From the NCBI GenBank assembly GCA_015478765.1, contig JADMKR010000196.1, forward strand, positions 1-15,710: 15,710 nucleotides of DNA. The letters are read 5' to 3'. The notes beneath the pieces were generated by a model that saw nothing but the letters and a program-made list of their open reading frames with translations, was not told where the DNA came from and ran no database searches. Position 1 is the first letter of the stretch. Each line of letters begins with the position of its first letter. The stretch is from Flavobacterium sp. (GTDB lineage Bacteria > Bacteroidota > Bacteroidia > Flavobacteriales > Flavobacteriaceae). This document shows positions 1 through 7,530 of the stretch, one piece after another. The position numbers and the translations under genes are program-made.

Positions 1-1
1 C

Positions 2-556
2 TCGGTACTTATTTGCTCAATTTCGGCAATTGCTTTTTCGCAGGAATATGCCCGGCCCATTCCATTAAACTCTGTTAATAAGAGCGAACTCGAAGCAGTC
101 GTTTACCTGAAAGACATCAAAGGCGATTACCAACATTATTTGGGCACTTGGCAGGGAACTGCTGGCGATAAAAAGATAATATTTGTAATCGATATAATAC
201 CACGATTGAAAGTTACCTGGCCAAACGGACAGTATTACTACGAGGATAGAACATTCATTAGGTATAAAATAACAAATCTTAACGGAGTTGAATTGCAATC
301 CACTTTAAATTTTGATAGTAAAGATGCGCATCTTAGTAGTACGGGTGTAGGTCTTGACGAGGAAAAATTAATCTTTATTTACTATAATGAAATTAGTACG
401 GGTTGCACGCTGATAGGACAAATTGATCTGATAAAAAATAACTTAGACCCGAATCAGTTAATTTACAATTTTAGGTGGGAAGAGATGTTCACTACAGAAA
501 ACTGTATACAAATGAATCCGCTACCGACAGAAGCTTTCATTCTGACCAAAATTTAA
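2..556 (+). CDS. Secreted DUF6705-like protein, 5' end outside the window
   Basis: The reading frame is open from base 2, so the true start lies upstream; a TTG at 140 is only an internal codon. About 184 residues are visible. The first ones (SVLICSISAIAFSQ, then EYARPIPLN) look like the end of a signal peptide with cleavage near AFSQ, so the protein is probably exported. The rest is a beta-rich domain with a YLKDI...YLGTWQG segment, a central NGQYYY stretch, DPNQLIYNF and a C-terminal LPTEAFILTK. From memory this pattern resembles the flavobacterial DUF6705 family, whose function is unknown. It converges on the minus-strand gene at 731-1162, with a repeat and a terminator between them. The frame is sure; the family name is recalled, not searched. 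Confidence 0.75.
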   Translation, partial: SVLICSISAIAFSQEYARPIPLNSVNKSELEAVVYLKDIKGDYQHYLGTWQGTAGDKKIIFVIDIIPRLKVTWPNGQYYYEDRTFIRYKITNLNGVELQSTLNFDSKDAHLSSTGVGLDEEKLIFIYYNEISTGCTLIGQIDLIKNNLDPNQLIYNFRWEEMFTTENCIQMNPLPTEAFILTKI

Positions 557-573
557 TTTCGATATTCGACGAT

Positions 574-659
574 TGCGTGAGCGGTTGCAGCGGCATCCTT
601 TTATCGACGCAGGAGATAAAAGATACAGCGGAAAACGCGACCCGCAGGGGCACGCCCAT
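574..659 (-). repeat. Interspersed repeat, long copy (about 86 bp)
   Basis: Read on the minus strand, this begins TGGGCGTG, continues CCCCTGCGGGTCGCGT, and ends in CCGCTCACGCA. The same head and tail occur on the plus strand at 2389-2451. The long copy also holds a perfect 8-bp stem: CTTTTATC at 598-605 pairs with GATAAAAG at 615-622 around a 9-base loop. The second copy lacks this stem. The element is non-coding and lies just after the stop codon of the DUF6705-like gene. It resembles short GC-rich repeats scattered between flavobacterial genes; that is recalled, not searched. Confidence 0.7.
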
Positions 660-685
660 ATTTAAATCCGAAAACATTCGTGTAC

Positions 686-712
686 AAAAAAACCCGCAAA
701 CGCAGGCTTTTT
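686..712. terminator. Bidirectional intrinsic terminator
   Basis: Seven A residues (686-692) are followed by CCCGC, a short AAAC loop, GCAGGC and five T residues (708-712). The arms pair with one bulge and one mismatch. Read on the minus strand it ends in a run of seven T residues, 19 nt after the stop codon of the gene at 731-1162. It therefore fits as a shared terminator for the two converging genes. The stem is imperfect, so the call is moderate. Confidence 0.6.
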
Positions 713-730
713 AAAATGTTCGTCAGGCAA

Positions 731-1162
731 CTAGCCATGCTTTAAATAATGTTGCCAGTCGCTGCTAAGTTCGATCATTCGCTGGCGTGTACCCTTCTTG
801 AGGACGGTAGAATCAATTTCAAGGTGTCGGTGTGTCTTGTGTTCGAAAATGTCCACAAAAGCATTGACAATATCTTCAGATGATTTTGTTTCGGCATAAT
901 CCTTTTCATTTATGGCTTTCGATGCGACATTGAAACTCACATACACACAATCTTCAAATTCAGTCTTGAATGATTCCAAGTGATGTAATCCGGTTCTGTC
1001 AGGCTGGTAACCAATGTATTCGATTGCCACTTCCTGTGTTTTCATGACCTGCAAAATCGTGTCAATCACGCTTTGCCGAAATGTTTCCCGATTGATAGCA
1101 GGCGGCGTTTCTATCGATCCGCAAACCCGCACTGTTAGCGTAGTTGTGTTGTTGTTTTCCAT
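731..1162 (-). CDS. Uncharacterised protein, 143 residues
   Basis: I do not recognise this protein. It starts MENNNTTTLTVRVCGSIETPP at ATG 1162. A longer frame to 1192 would need a TTG start and adds ten residues of unlikely character, so I prefer 1162. There is no signal peptide or membrane segment. The protein is charged, with alternating strand-like segments (TLTVRVCGSI; DCVYVSFNV) and helices. The pattern of a short strand, a helix (ETFRQSVIDTILQVMKTQ) and a strand suggests a small alpha/beta fold. It lies 107 nt downstream of the GNAT gene on the same strand, so it could be read from that transcript or have its own promoter. No perfect TAnnTTTG box is visible in the gap. A terminator follows its stop codon. 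Confidence 0.7.
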   Translation of the reverse strand: MENNNTTTLTVRVCGSIETPPAINRETFRQSVIDTILQVMKTQEVAIEYIGYQPDRTGLHHLESFKTEFEDCVYVSFNVASKAINEKDYAETKSSEDIVNAFVDIFEHKTHRHLEIDSTVLKKGTRQRMIELSSDWQHYLKHG

Positions 1163-1269
1163 AGCATTTGGGGTAAAAATCGTACTCTTCAAAGTGACAA
1201 AATTTCTACCTGATGCTGTTACAGAATTAGTTACAAGGGTTGTATGATACCCACCGCTCCAATGCCTTT

Positions 1270-1764
1270 CTATATCAGTGATTTCTCCATGATAAAGTCT
1301 TCCATCAGATACCCGTGTCCAATGTCAATATCGGTACTTTCTACCACTTTGAAACCCAGTCCGGAATAAAAATGCTGCGCGCTGTTATTTCGGTTCACAT
1401 TCAAGCTTAGCACAGTTTGCCCCGCCATGAGTGCAATCTCCTGAATTCTTATCATTAACTCACGTCCTACTTGCCGCCCTTGCATTTCCGGCAAAACATA
1501 AATTTTCTGGATGTGGGTCTGCCGTGGTTTATAATCGGTTTGATACGATGCGAATCCGCCAATTTGCCCCTCACTGCGCGCAATCAGGAACCGATGGCCG
1601 TCTTCCGCATTTTGGTTGATGGCTTCGATCGAATAAAAGAGTTCCAACATATAGTCAAGCTGTGCATTCGACAGAATGTCCCGATATGCCACAGGCCAGG
1701 TACGCCGGGCAATTTCCTGAATGATATTGTATTCGTTCGGGAGCGCTTCAGTGATGGTAACCAT
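1270..1764 (-). CDS. GNAT-family N-acetyltransferase
   Basis: A 164-residue protein with the GNAT fold, expected to transfer an acetyl group from acetyl-CoA to an amine. The visible signatures are the beta4/motif A segment IYVLPEMQGRQVGREL (residues 88-103), which carries the pyrophosphate-binding Q-x-x-G-x-G-like loop (here QGRQVG), and the motif B segment NRNNSAQHFYSGLGF (residues 124-138) with the usual Asn and Tyr. The N-terminal RRTWPVAYRDI is typical of a GNAT subgroup common in Bacteroidota. Its start codon lies 14 nt after the miaE stop codon, so the two are very probably one transcript. The substrate cannot be read from the sequence: small molecules, antibiotics and protein N-termini are all possible. 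Confidence 0.88.
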   Translation of the reverse strand: MVTITEALPNEYNIIQEIARRTWPVAYRDILSNAQLDYMLELFYSIEAINQNAEDGHRFLIARSEGQIGGFASYQTDYKPRQTHIQKIYVLPEMQGRQVGRELMIRIQEIALMAGQTVLSLNVNRNNSAQHFYSGLGFKVVESTDIDIGHGYLMEDFIMEKSLI

Positions 1765-1778
1765 AATTTTACAGATTT

Positions 1779-2372
1779 TTATCCGTGTACAGTTTCGCTT
1801 TTGCCGTAGTTGGCAATGATCGAAGCTTCAAATTCCAGCCATTCACGCCAGCGTTTCTCGACATCGATACCCGTTCCGTACTTTCGGGCATACGTAATGA
1901 AAGTAGTATAATGGCCGGCCTCGCTTTCCATCAATTCTCTGTAAAATGCAGAAAGCTCCGGATCTTTGATGTTTTCGGAAAGTACCTTGAACCGCTCGCA
2001 GCTTCTGGCCTCAATCATAGCAGAAAAAAGCAGGCGCTCGACCAACCCCGACACCCGGCTGCCGGTATTGCTGCGTTTCATATACTGCGCAAGTTCGCCC
2101 ACATACGCGTCCTTTCGTTCGCGCCCGAGCTTATAACCGCGCTGCTTGATGATTTCGTGAACCATCTCAAAATGCTCGATTTCTTCCTTGGCCAAGGCCA
2201 GCATATCGGTAACCAAATCCGGAAACTCCGAATTAATAGTAATGATCGTAATCGCGTTGCTGGCTGCTTTTTGCTCACACCACGCGTGATCGGTCAGGAT
2301 TTCCTCGATGTTGCTTTCTACGATATTAACCCAACGCGGATCGGTTGGCAATTGTAATCTCAGTACCGACAT
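1779..2372 (-). CDS. miaE: tRNA-(ms2io6A)-hydroxylase MiaE
   Basis: MiaE hydroxylates the isopentenyl side chain of 2-methylthio-N6-isopentenyladenosine at tRNA position 37, next to the anticodon of tRNAs reading UNN codons, using O2 and a diiron centre. It acts after MiaA and MiaB. The 197-residue protein is all-helical and shows the ferritin-like diiron ligands: an N-terminal helix with E33 (WCEQKAA), EExEH with E64 and H67, E121 (EARSCERF), and ExxH at E151 and H154 (ESEAGHY). The length fits the family. The ATG at 2372 gives the expected MSVLRLQLPTDPRW start. It sits 101 nt downstream of glyA on the same strand, with a repeat copy in that gap and no clear promoter, so it may depend on read-through from glyA. 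The GNAT gene follows 14 nt later. Confidence 0.92.
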   Translation of the reverse strand: MSVLRLQLPTDPRWVNIVESNIEEILTDHAWCEQKAASNAITIITINSEFPDLVTDMLALAKEEIEHFEMVHEIIKQRGYKLGRERKDAYVGELAQYMKRSNTGSRVSGLVERLLFSAMIEARSCERFKVLSENIKDPELSAFYRELMESEAGHYTTFITYARKYGTGIDVEKRWREWLEFEASIIANYGKSETVHG

Positions 2373-2388
2373 TATAAAAATTGTTTTT

Positions 2389-2451
2389 TGGGCGTGTCCC
2401 TGCGGGCCGCGTCATCGGCTGCACACGGTGCCTGCCTCTACCGCTCACGCA
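2389..2451 (+). repeat. Interspersed repeat, short copy (about 63 bp)
   Basis: The plus strand begins TGGGCGTG, continues TCCCTGCGGGCCGCGT, and ends CCGCTCACGCA. Head and tail match the reverse complement of 574-659. The middle is about 23 bases shorter and lacks the hairpin of the long copy. It fills most of the glyA-miaE gap and ends 17 nt before the miaE start, so it would sit inside a glyA-miaE transcript. It is GC-rich against an AT-rich intergenic background. Confidence 0.7.
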
Positions 2452-2473
2452 CCCACATCCATTCAGTAAATTA

Positions 2474-3748
2474 TTAAAAAACGAAAATAGCGCGTTCGCT
2501 CATCATCTCGTTTACCTCGTCGGCAACCTGCTCGATTACCTGCTCGTTTTGATGATCCGACAATACCCTGTCGATCAGTTCAACGATGCTTTCCATATCC
2601 GATTCGACGAGACCGCGCGTAGTGATCGCCGGCGTACCAATTCGGATTCCCGAAGTCACAAAGGGCGATTTATCGTCAAACGGAACCATGTTTTTATTGA
2701 CAGTGATTTCCGCCTTGACAAGTGCGTTTTCAGCTTCTTTCCCGGTAATGCCTTTGTTTCGAAGGTCGATCAGCATCATGTGGTTGTCAGTTCCGCCTGA
2801 AATCAGGTTGTAACCTCGCTCCATAAATGCCGCCGCCATCGCCTTGGCGTTCTTTTGAACCTGGAGTGAATACTGAAAAAACTCATCGGTAAGTGCCTCA
2901 CCGAAGGCGACCGCTTTTGCTGCAATGGTGTGCATCAACGGGCCTCCCTGGTTTCCGGGGAAGACTGAAAGATCTAACAGCGACGACATCATCCGGATTT
3001 CTCCTTTAGGGGTAGTCAACCCCCACGGATTTTCAAAATCTTTGCCCATCATGATCATTCCGCCACGCGGTCCGCGCAATGTCTTGTGCGTGGTAGTGGT
3101 AACTATATGACAGTGCGGCATCGGATCGTTCATCAGTCCTTTGGCTATCAATCCGGCAGGATGCGAAATATCACCAACCAGCAAAGCGCCCACGCTGTCG
3201 GCAATTTGCCGAAACCTTTCAAAATCCATATCGCGGCAATATGCCGACGCACCTGCTATGATCATTTTGGGATTTTCGCGTGTTGCTATTTCCTGTATCT
3301 TATCGTAATCGAATTGTCCGGTTTCGCGCTCCACTCCGTAAAAAACGGGATTGTAGAGTTTGCCCGAGAAATTGACCGGCGAACCGTGCGTCAGGTGGCC
3401 GCCGTGTGACAGGTCAAAACCCAAAATCTTATCACCGGGTTTTAAACATGCTGAGTAAACGGCTGTATTAGCCTGTGATCCCGAATGTGGCTGCACGTTT
3501 ACGTATTCTGCTCCAAACAACGCCTTGGCGCGGTCGATCGCAATTTGTTCCACAATGTCGACCACTTCGCAGCCTCCATAATATCTTTTCCCGGGATAAC
3601 CCTCGGCATATTTATTTGTCAGGCATGATCCGGCGGCTTCCATAACCTGGTCACTCACAAAATTTTCGGAAGCAATCAATTCCAGTCCATGGATTTGTCG
3701 ATCCTGCTCATCAAGGATGAGGTCGAATATCTCTACATCGTGTCGCAT
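2474..3748 (-). CDS. glyA: Serine hydroxymethyltransferase
   Basis: GlyA is a cytosolic PLP enzyme that interconverts serine plus tetrahydrofolate with glycine plus 5,10-methylene-tetrahydrofolate, the main source of one-carbon units. The 424-residue protein has full family length. Visible landmarks are IASENFVS near the N-terminus, NKYAEGYPGKRYYGG (residues 45-59), the PLP-side segment VQPHSGSQAN (85-94), GDISHPAGLIA (192-202) and the PLP-lysine motif TTTTHKTLRGPRGG with K222. The glycine-rich PGNQGGP segment follows. The ATG at 3748 gives the MRHDVEIFDLI start and lies about 27 nt after a TAnnTTTG box. It is divergent from fahA and probably heads a transcript with miaE and the GNAT gene. 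Nothing is missing or odd in the active site. Confidence 0.98.
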   Translation of the reverse strand: MRHDVEIFDLILDEQDRQIHGLELIASENFVSDQVMEAAGSCLTNKYAEGYPGKRYYGGCEVVDIVEQIAIDRAKALFGAEYVNVQPHSGSQANTAVYSACLKPGDKILGFDLSHGGHLTHGSPVNFSGKLYNPVFYGVERETGQFDYDKIQEIATRENPKMIIAGASAYCRDMDFERFRQIADSVGALLVGDISHPAGLIAKGLMNDPMPHCHIVTTTTHKTLRGPRGGMIMMGKDFENPWGLTTPKGEIRMMSSLLDLSVFPGNQGGPLMHTIAAKAVAFGEALTDEFFQYSLQVQKNAKAMAAAFMERGYNLISGGTDNHMMLIDLRNKGITGKEAENALVKAEITVNKNMVPFDDKSPFVTSGIRIGTPAITTRGLVESDMESIVELIDRVLSDHQNEQVIEQVADEVNEMMSERAIFVF

Positions 3749-3774
3749 TTGGTAAGATTACGTTAAATTGAGCC

Positions 3775-3782
3775 CAAAAATA
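3775..3782 (-). promoter_or_regulatory. glyA -7 promoter box
   Basis: On the minus strand this reads TATTTTTG, a perfect match to the Bacteroidota -7 consensus TAnnTTTG, 26 nt before the glyA ATG. I see no TTTG at the expected -33 spacing, so only the -7 half is supported. Confidence 0.55.
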
Positions 3783-3791
3783 CGAAAATCG

Positions 3792-3822
3792 TTTGGTAAA
3801 ATGTTTGTTAATTTTATATTTG
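3792..3822 (+). promoter_or_regulatory. fahA promoter, complete -33/-7
   Basis: TTTG at 3792-3795 and TATATTTG at 3815-3822 are separated by 19 nt. Both elements match the Bacteroidota sigma-factor consensus TTTG-N(about 19)-TAnnTTTG. Transcription would start near 3828, giving a leader of about 29 nt before the ATG at 3857. This is the best promoter in the window, and it argues against the GTG at 3827 as the start codon. Confidence 0.75.
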
Positions 3823-3856
3823 ATAAGTGATTTTTAACAACCAAATACTACCCTTA

Positions 3857-5140
3857 ATGCCTATAACTGCAAACGATATTACTCGGAAATCATGGCTCGA
3901 AGTGCCCGAAAACAGTGATTTCCCGATCCAAAACATACCTTTCGGCGTTTTCCTGACCAGAGATCATGTTGTAACTATTGGTACCCGCATCGGCGATTAT
4001 GCGATCGACCTTGGGGCATTGCAACAATTAAACTATTTCGAAGGCATCGAACTCACTGACGATATGTTCATGCAGGATACGTTGAACGACTTCATATCGG
4101 ATGGAAAAAAAACCTGGCGATTAGTAAGAAACCGTATCGCCGAGATATTCGACGCTAATAATCCCAAGCTTCGCGACAATAAAAAAGACTGTGACATTGT
4201 GATTTTTAATATGGACGATGTCGAAATGCAATTGCCGGTTCTGATTGGTGATTACACCGATTTTTACTCCAGCAAGGAACATGCGACCAATGTAGGCGTA
4301 ATGTTTCGCGATCCCGAAAATGCATTACTGCCCAACTGGCTTCATATTCCGGTAGGGTACCACGGTCGCAGTTCGTCCATCGTGCCGTCGGGCGTTCCTG
4401 TTCACAGACCAATGGGACAAACATTGCCACCGGGCGAAACTTCACCGGTATTCGGGCCTTCGCGTTTGGTCGATTTCGAACTGGAAACGGCTTTTATCAC
4501 CACCGATGCCAATGTAATGGGCGAAAATATCCCCGTTCACGAAGCTGAGGATTATATTTTCGGAATGGTCCTGTTGAATGACTGGAGCGCCAGAGATATC
4601 CAAAAATGGGAATATGTTCCGCTGGGACCGTTCCTGGCCAAAAATTTTGCATCGTCGATTTCGCCTTGGATCATCACTATGGACGCGTTGGAACCATTCC
4701 GCACAAAAGGGCCGAAACAAAATCCGAATCCGCTTCCATATCTTCAACAAAAAGGAAAACATGCATTTGATATCAATCTGGAAGCGTCAATTGCTCCTGA
4801 AAACGGTGAACCCACAGTAGTATCACGCTCCAATTTTAAATATATGTACTGGACCATGAGTCAGCAACTGGCGCATCATACTTCCAATGGCTGTCGCGTA
4901 AATTCAGGCGACATGATGGGTTCCGGCACAATCTCCGGCCCGACGCCCGAGAGTTTTGGATCGATGCTCGAACTTACATGGGGTGGCAAAAACCCGATAA
5001 AAGTCAGCGATGGCACTGAGCGAAAGTTTATCAACGACAATGACACGGTCATTATGAAAGGTTTTTGTGAAAATGAAAATATCCGCATTGGATTTGGCGA
5101 AGTAAGCACTAAATTGCTTCCTCCATTCGCCAGAAAATAA
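3857..5140 (+). CDS. fahA: Fumarylacetoacetase
   Basis: The enzyme hydrolyses 4-fumarylacetoacetate to fumarate and acetoacetate, the last step of phenylalanine and tyrosine breakdown through homogentisate. The frame is open from GTG 3827, but ATG 3857 gives the family-typical MPITANDITRKSWLEV start and a 427-residue protein. The N-terminal SH3-like domain spans about 15-120 and the FAA-hydrolase domain about 125-420. Aligning by eye to mouse FAH (offset +9), the key residues are present: D135, Y137 and H142 (DFYSSKEHATN), R151, Y168, E208 and E210 (DFELE), D242, R246, Q249 and K262. The metal site and catalytic His-Glu pair are intact. The other homogentisate-pathway genes are not in this window. 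The gene beside glyA is a familiar flavobacterial arrangement, from memory. Confidence 0.96.
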   Translation: MPITANDITRKSWLEVPENSDFPIQNIPFGVFLTRDHVVTIGTRIGDYAIDLGALQQLNYFEGIELTDDMFMQDTLNDFISDGKKTWRLVRNRIAEIFDANNPKLRDNKKDCDIVIFNMDDVEMQLPVLIGDYTDFYSSKEHATNVGVMFRDPENALLPNWLHIPVGYHGRSSSIVPSGVPVHRPMGQTLPPGETSPVFGPSRLVDFELETAFITTDANVMGENIPVHEAEDYIFGMVLLNDWSARDIQKWEYVPLGPFLAKNFASSISPWIITMDALEPFRTKGPKQNPNPLPYLQQKGKHAFDINLEASIAPENGEPTVVSRSNFKYMYWTMSQQLAHHTSNGCRVNSGDMMGSGTISGPTPESFGSMLELTWGGKNPIKVSDGTERKFINDNDTVIMKGFCENENIRIGFGEVSTKLLPPFARK

Positions 5141-5181
5141 ATTCCCGCATGATATCACATTTTATCCGGCAATAAAAACAT

Positions 5182-6249
5182 ATGGGTATAAGTAAATTAG
5201 TGCTTCTTATTGCCACCGCTCTTGCTATGATTGCGGTTCTTGTTCCTACGATTCATAAAGACCTTTGGGTTTATCGCATATTTGATTATCCACGTTTGCA
5301 GAAATTTGTCATCATTGGCGTATTGCTCGCTTTGTGGATATTTTTTTTTCACGAATCAAGAACGTGGCCCGACCTATTGGCGATGGGATGTCTGTCGATA
5401 TCTTTCTTGTATTTGGGCTATCTTATTGTCCCGTTTACACCATTGGGAAAAAAAATGATCTATGAGGATACCGCGCAGGATGATCGCCAGGTAATGACCG
5501 TATTAGTGGCCAATGTTTATCAATACAACAAATCCTATAAAAAACTGTTGGATCTGATAAAAGTCAGAGATCCGGATGTGGTGTTCATTGTCGAAACCGA
5601 CCAGGTGTGGTTGGATAATTTAAAGGAAATAAAGCAGGAATACCCTCATTCCATTGAGATTCCGAAAGACAATACGTACGGACTTCTATTCTATAGCAAA
5701 TTACCAGTACTGCACAGTGAGATAAACTATTTGATCGACGACGAAATTCCGTCTATTATTGCCGATGTCGCATTTAGCGATAAACAGGTCCGAATTTACG
5801 GACTCCACCCCGCCCCACCGGTACCACAGGAAAGCATGCACAGCACTGATCGCGATGCAGAAATTCTGCTGGTTGGTAAAATGGCTAAAAAGCACAATGG
5901 TCCGTGTATGGTCATTGGCGACCTAAACGACGTGGCCTGGAGTTACACTACAAATCTATTCCTGAAAACCAGTGGCTTGTTGGATCCAAGACACGGCCGC
6001 GGACTTTATAGCACATTCCACGCAAAATATCCATTGCTCCGATGGCCACTTGACCATTTTTTTGTCAGCAACGATTTCCACTTAAAAAATATCAAAGTTG
6101 AAAAATCAATCGACTCGGATCACTTCCCGATCAGCATACAACTGGTTTTTTGCAAAGTAGATGATTCTGATGCCGAAAAAGCCGATAGCGAGGACCGAGA
6201 ATTAGCATCCGAGAAAATCTCCCGCGGACTGAATAACGATCCCAAATAG
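5182..6249 (+). CDS. Membrane-anchored endonuclease/exonuclease/phosphatase-fold protein
   Basis: A 355-residue protein in two parts. Residues 1-90 hold three hydrophobic segments (about 5-23, 41-56, 63-85). Residues 103-323 are an endonuclease/exonuclease/phosphatase (DNase I-like) domain with the full catalytic set: N111 (VANVYQYN), E138 (IVETD), H209 (YGLHPAPP), D247 and N249 (IGDLND), D291-H292 (PLDHFFVS) and D313-H314 (DSDHFP). The family cleaves phosphodiester or phosphate-ester bonds with a divalent metal. An odd number of membrane segments would place the catalytic domain outside the cytoplasm if the N-terminus is inside; that topology is inferred. The C-terminus is a polar, acidic tail. 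The start lies 41 nt after fahA with no promoter visible between, so co-transcription is likely. DNA, nucleotide, phospholipid and inositol phosphate substrates are all possible. Confidence 0.85.
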   Translation: MGISKLVLLIATALAMIAVLVPTIHKDLWVYRIFDYPRLQKFVIIGVLLALWIFFFHESRTWPDLLAMGCLSISFLYLGYLIVPFTPLGKKMIYEDTAQDDRQVMTVLVANVYQYNKSYKKLLDLIKVRDPDVVFIVETDQVWLDNLKEIKQEYPHSIEIPKDNTYGLLFYSKLPVLHSEINYLIDDEIPSIIADVAFSDKQVRIYGLHPAPPVPQESMHSTDRDAEILLVGKMAKKHNGPCMVIGDLNDVAWSYTTNLFLKTSGLLDPRHGRGLYSTFHAKYPLLRWPLDHFFVSNDFHLKNIKVEKSIDSDHFPISIQLVFCKVDDSDAEKADSEDRELASEKISRGLNNDPK

Positions 6250-6270
6250 CGATCCGATTCAAACTCTTTA

Positions 6271-6289
6271 CTGGAAGGAATCTTTCCAG
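6271..6289 (+). other. Hairpin after the phosphatase-fold gene
   Basis: CTGGAAGG (6271-6278) pairs with TCTTTCCAG-side bases up to 6289, giving an 8-bp stem with one G-T pair and a 3-base loop, 21 nt past the stop codon. It is followed by AAATTTCC and not by a T run. It could therefore be a weak terminator, an mRNA 3'-end stabiliser, or chance. Confidence 0.35.
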
Positions 6290-6329
6290 AAATTTCCTGA
6301 CAACTTCGGTGACGGCGTCAAAAAATTTA

Positions 6330-6337
6330 TATTTTTG
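6330..6337 (+). promoter_or_regulatory. -7 promoter box for the lipoprotein gene
   Basis: TATTTTTG is a perfect TAnnTTTG match 14 nt before the ATG at 6352. A weak -33 candidate (TTCG, 6305-6308) lies 21 nt upstream. It supports separate transcription of the lipoprotein gene from the fahA unit. Confidence 0.5.
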
Positions 6338-6351
6338 AGAAAACATTTACA

Positions 6352-7530
6352 ATGAGGACATTCAGCATTCTACTTCTGTTGGTCGCATTTGGGTGCGGTG
6401 TAAAACAAACCCGGACCATGCTTACCCAAGGTGATTACGACAGTGCGGTCAATCGGGCTGTGAAAGGACTTCGGAATAATAAGGATAAGAAAGGAAAACA
6501 GGACTATGTCTATATGCTGGAAGAGGCGTATCTGAAAGCCAATGAACGCGATATGTCGGAAATCGATCTGCTGGCAAAAGATGCCAGTCCGCGGAATTTT
6601 GAAAAGATCTTTAATCTATACCTAAACCTTCACCGTCGGCAAGAAAGCATCAAACCACTGTTGCCGTTAAAGATAATTGCCGAAAACCGGAATGCGAATT
6701 TTACACTTCGGGATTATAGCGAGCAGATCGTCGACAGCAAAAAAGCATTGTCAAAATATCTGTACGATAACGCTCAGGCACTTTTACTTACTACCGGAAA
6801 ATCAAATCACCGGCGTGCTTATGACGACCTCATGTATCTCGACCAAATCAATCCGGGTTATAAGAATGTAGCCGATTTGATTGAACAGGCACGGTTTAAA
6901 GGAACCGACTATGTATCGGTACATACTAAAAACGAAACATCGATGATAATCCCTGCACGGCTAAATAACGACTTGTTGAACTTCACTACCCAGGGATTGA
7001 ACGATAAATGGACGGTTTACCACAGCGCGCGCCAACCGGGGGTAAATTACGATTTCGGAATTATTATCAATTTCAAGAATATCGCAGTTTCGCCCGAACA
7101 TATCAAAGAACGGCAATTCGTCGCTGAGCGCGAAATCATAGATGGACGCAGGCAACTCACTGATCGCAGAGGACGTGTGGTTAGAGACAGTCTTGGCAAT
7201 ATAATAATGGTCGATGTAAAGAAAATGGTTTCGGCCGATGTACGGGAATTTACACAATCAAAAGCAGCACAGGTAGCCGCCGAAATTGAGTATTTTGATT
7301 ATAGGAACAATGCGAAATTGCAATCGTTTCCGCTGGCTAGCGAATTCCAATTTCTGAATACTTACGCGCGCTATCGTGGTGACCGACGAGCAGTTGAGGA
7401 CAATTATCAAAACATGTTTGATCGCCGGGCAGTTCCATTCCCGTCAAATGAACAGATCGTTTTCGATACAGGCGAAGACCTGAAGTCAAAGTTGAAAAAA
7501 ATAATCAGCCGCAACCACATCAGTAATTAA
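6352..7530 (+). CDS. Conserved flavobacterial lipoprotein of unknown function
   Basis: A 392-residue protein with a lipoprotein signal: charged MRTF, a hydrophobic stretch SILLLLVAFG, and C15 as the lipidation site (lipobox AFGC). It is probably anchored in the inner or outer membrane and faces the periplasm. Residues 24-180 are helical and repeat-like (GDYDSAVNRAVKGL; RRAYDDLMYLDQINP), reminiscent of TPR-like helical pairs. Residues 190-370 look beta-rich (TDYVSVHTKNETSMIIP; WTVYHSA; DFGIIINFKNIAVSP). From memory similar proteins, starting with a CGVKQT-type motif after the lipid Cys, occur widely in Flavobacteriaceae, but I know no assigned function. Its stop codon directly abuts the stop codon of the converging DinB gene. 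Confidence 0.82.
   Translation: MRTFSILLLLVAFGCGVKQTRTMLTQGDYDSAVNRAVKGLRNNKDKKGKQDYVYMLEEAYLKANERDMSEIDLLAKDASPRNFEKIFNLYLNLHRRQESIKPLLPLKIIAENRNANFTLRDYSEQIVDSKKALSKYLYDNAQALLLTTGKSNHRRAYDDLMYLDQINPGYKNVADLIEQARFKGTDYVSVHTKNETSMIIPARLNNDLLNFTTQGLNDKWTVYHSARQPGVNYDFGIIINFKNIAVSPEHIKERQFVAEREIIDGRRQLTDRRGRVVRDSLGNIIMVDVKKMVSADVREFTQSKAAQVAAEIEYFDYRNNAKLQSFPLASEFQFLNTYARYRGDRRAVEDNYQNMFDRRAVPFPSNEQIVFDTGEDLKSKLKKIISRNHISN

Noticed and set aside
475..714. 79-residue open frame on the plus strand
   Set aside because: It overlaps the end of the DUF6705-like gene, then runs through the repeat and the terminator; its composition is not protein-like.
1785..2357. 190-residue open frame on the plus strand opposite miaE
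   Set aside because: It lies entirely antisense to a convincing miaE gene with all diiron ligands, and its translation resembles no family.
3827..3856. GTG at 3827 as an upstream start for fahA
   Set aside because: It coincides with the expected transcription start of a strong promoter, and the added residues do not fit the family; ATG 3857 does.
5339..5349. Run of nine T residues in the phosphatase-fold gene as a phase-variation tract
   Set aside because: It encodes Phe-Phe-Phe within a membrane helix and the frame is intact; a single 9-base run is weak evidence for switching.
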